Positions 63,002 to 64,000 of a DNA stretch of 64,000 nt are shown here, one piece after another (position 1 is the first letter of the stretch; each line of letters opens with the position of its first letter). Made by a program: the position numbers and the translations under genes. Under the pieces are notes generated by a model. It did no database searches and was not told where the DNA came from. It saw only the letters and a list, made by a program, of their open reading frames with translations. The DNA comes from Planctomycetes bacterium syqfu (lineage in GTDB: Bacteria; Planctomycetota; Phycisphaerae; Phycisphaerales; Phycisphaeraceae), in NCBI GenBank assembly GCA_020974905.1, contig CP087563.1, positions 3,534,001-3,598,000 on the forward strand, written 5' to 3'.

Positions 63002-63796
63002 ATGACCGATGGCATTGATCTTAAACCAAACGCCAACATCGAATATGTCACCGGCTGGATCGTACGACCACGTCGTGGCGCGCATTGTCCGCTGCATCAA
63101 CATATGAGTTGGGAACTGGTGTTTCATCAGCATGGTTCAGGACGCACCACCTTGGCGGACGGTCGTGTGTTCAACTACGAACCCAAGAGCATGGTGCTTT
63201 ACGGCGCGCAGGTCGAACATGAACAACACAGCTATCGCAACGATGCCAATCACTGTGTGCATCTGCAACTTCCAAACGCGTTAGCCAGACAACTCCCCGA
63301 CTGCATGGTCAGTCCGCCGATTCGGGACAGTGACCTGATCAGCAATGTCATCAGTCTCTGTCACACACGCTTACCCAAGTCCGGCATGGCCAAGCAGGCG
63401 CTGGACCACCAGGCCAGTTTCGTGTTGTTGCGATACCTGCAATATGCCCAGCAGGAAGAACGAAAAACCGACAGCAGTATTCAGCAGCAAACCCAACGCG
63501 CCCGACAATACATCCAGGAAAACTTCCGACGCATTGACTCGGTGCGTGATGTCGCTCGCCATTTGAAAGTCGGCTATGACAACCTGCGAAAACAATTCCC
63601 CCACTATCAGGGCATGAGCTTAAACCAATGCCTCACCCAAGCCCGCATCCAACGCGCAGAGCAACTCCTCGAACACTCCACGTTAACGTGCGCTGAGATT
63701 GCGCAGATGACCGGTTTTGCCAACGAGCGGTATTTCAACACCTGTTTCAAAAACAACACCGGCAAGACACCAGGACAGTATCGCAAACAAACTTAA
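63002..63796 (+). CDS. AraC-family transcription regulator
   Basis: A ~264-aa protein with a cupin-type N-terminal sensor (~10-130: HCPLHQHMSWELVFHQHGSG, then YGAQVEHEQHSYRND) and a C-terminal double helix-turn-helix (~165-262: VRDVARHLKVGYDNLRKQFP, then TCAEIAQMTGFANERYFNTC and the family ending TGKTPGQYRKQT). It probably activates the divergent dehydrogenase gene. The start is either ATG 62993 or 63002; the second fits if the TATAAT at 62989 is the -10. Its stop overlaps the stop of the partial leftward gene at the window end. Confidence 0.87.
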   Translation: MTDGIDLKPNANIEYVTGWIVRPRRGAHCPLHQHMSWELVFHQHGSGRTTLADGRVFNYEPKSMVLYGAQVEHEQHSYRNDANHCVHLQLPNALARQLPDCMVSPPIRDSDLISNVISLCHTRLPKSGMAKQALDHQASFVLLRYLQYAQQEERKTDSSIQQQTQRARQYIQENFRRIDSVRDVARHLKVGYDNLRKQFPHYQGMSLNQCLTQARIQRAEQLLEHSTLTCAEIAQMTGFANERYFNTCFKNNTGKTPGQYRKQT

Positions 63797-64000
63797 TTTT
63801 GATTAAAAAGACTTTGTCCCAAGGGTTCTTGGGTCGGATCGGTCAACCGATCAGGTAATATAAAATCCCCAAAGGCATCAATCTCAACAGCAGCCATTTC
63901 CTTTGCGATTTCTGCGAGTGTTTTTTCTTTATCGATCTCTCGGTGGTTAAACTTACGAACCACTTGCTTAAGCTTGATAGATGCCTCATGCGTATCAAGA
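63793..64000 (-). CDS. Partial open reading frame, C-terminal end of a gene running off the window
   Basis: The last ~68 codons of a leftward frame, open from the window edge to TAA (63793-63795), which overlaps the AraC stop. The visible part is rich in Lys, Glu and Ile (helical: ASIKLKQVVRKFNHREIDKE, then EKTLAEIAKEMAAVEIDAFG) and ends PLGQSLFNQN. No family is recognised. Coding is supported by the open frame and even residue use, but the length is short. Confidence 0.45.
   Translation of the reverse strand, partial: LDTHEASIKLKQVVRKFNHREIDKEKTLAEIAKEMAAVEIDAFGDFILPDRLTDPTQEPLGQSLFNQN

Overview
The window looks like a chromosomal stretch of a planctomycete-type bacterium, most likely of the Phycisphaerae. 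This is inferred from content, not from a marker gene. Four separate genes encode H/G-DG-type proteins with a prepilin-like N-terminus ([13 protein letters not shown]), each placed inside a sugar-use cluster. Polysaccharide-degrading genes are dense, uptake is by sodium:solute symporters rather than SusC/SusD or sugar ABC systems, and a TIM-barrel isomerase is fused to a Gfo/Idh/MocA oxidoreductase. No rRNA, tRNA, CRISPR array, transposase or phage gene was found.

Layout. (1) 1-3.4 kb: a GH78 rhamnosidase-like gene and a GntR/FCD regulator, both broken by small indels, then a DMT-family exporter. (2) 3.6-20.2 kb, sugar locus 1: a leftward run of GntR-LacI hybrid regulator, pseudopilin-like protein, giant secreted glycosidase, small secreted protein and a second giant glycosidase. 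Diverging from it are an unassigned 614-aa protein and a secreted double beta-helix (pectate-lyase-3 type). (3) 20.5-29.8 kb, locus 2, all leftward: pseudopilin, LacI regulator, GH5, GH36 (raffinose synthase/Sip1 type), pseudopilin, SSS symporter. A mannan or galactomannan-like substrate is a reasonable guess. (4) 30.3-45.8 kb, locus 3: the isomerase-oxidoreductase fusion (rightward), then leftward pseudopilin, LacI, SSS symporter, a 1143-aa secreted protein of unknown family, GH2 beta-galactosidase-like enzyme and AraC regulator. A second GH36 diverges from this run under two perfect palindromes. (5) 46-64 kb, mostly housekeeping: FtsW/RodA, PAS histidine kinase, PdxH, a two-gene ABC exporter with a HlyD-type adaptor, a HAD phosphatase, a WD40 protein, a 7Fe-type ferredoxin, a 2-hydroxyacid dehydrogenase, a SIMPL protein, and a divergent MDR dehydrogenase/AraC pair.

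How it fits together. Each sugar locus pairs secreted hydrolases with a local regulator and a pseudopilin-like protein. Two of the three loci also carry an SSS symporter that would take up released sugars, and the fusion protein probably processes oxidised or epimerised sugars inside the cell.

Most unusual signals. A family of short directional hairpins (5'-AGCC-stem-loop-stem'-GGGT) occurs as head-to-head pairs in three convergent gene gaps and once singly. Their stems differ in sequence but stay complementary. Other notable points are two giant glycosidases whose barrel appears interrupted by a GH2-like sandwich, an ABC pair whose asymmetric motifs predict one canonical and one degenerate ATP site, and three copies of an ~83-bp REP-like palindrome. 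All readings are by eye; no database search was run.
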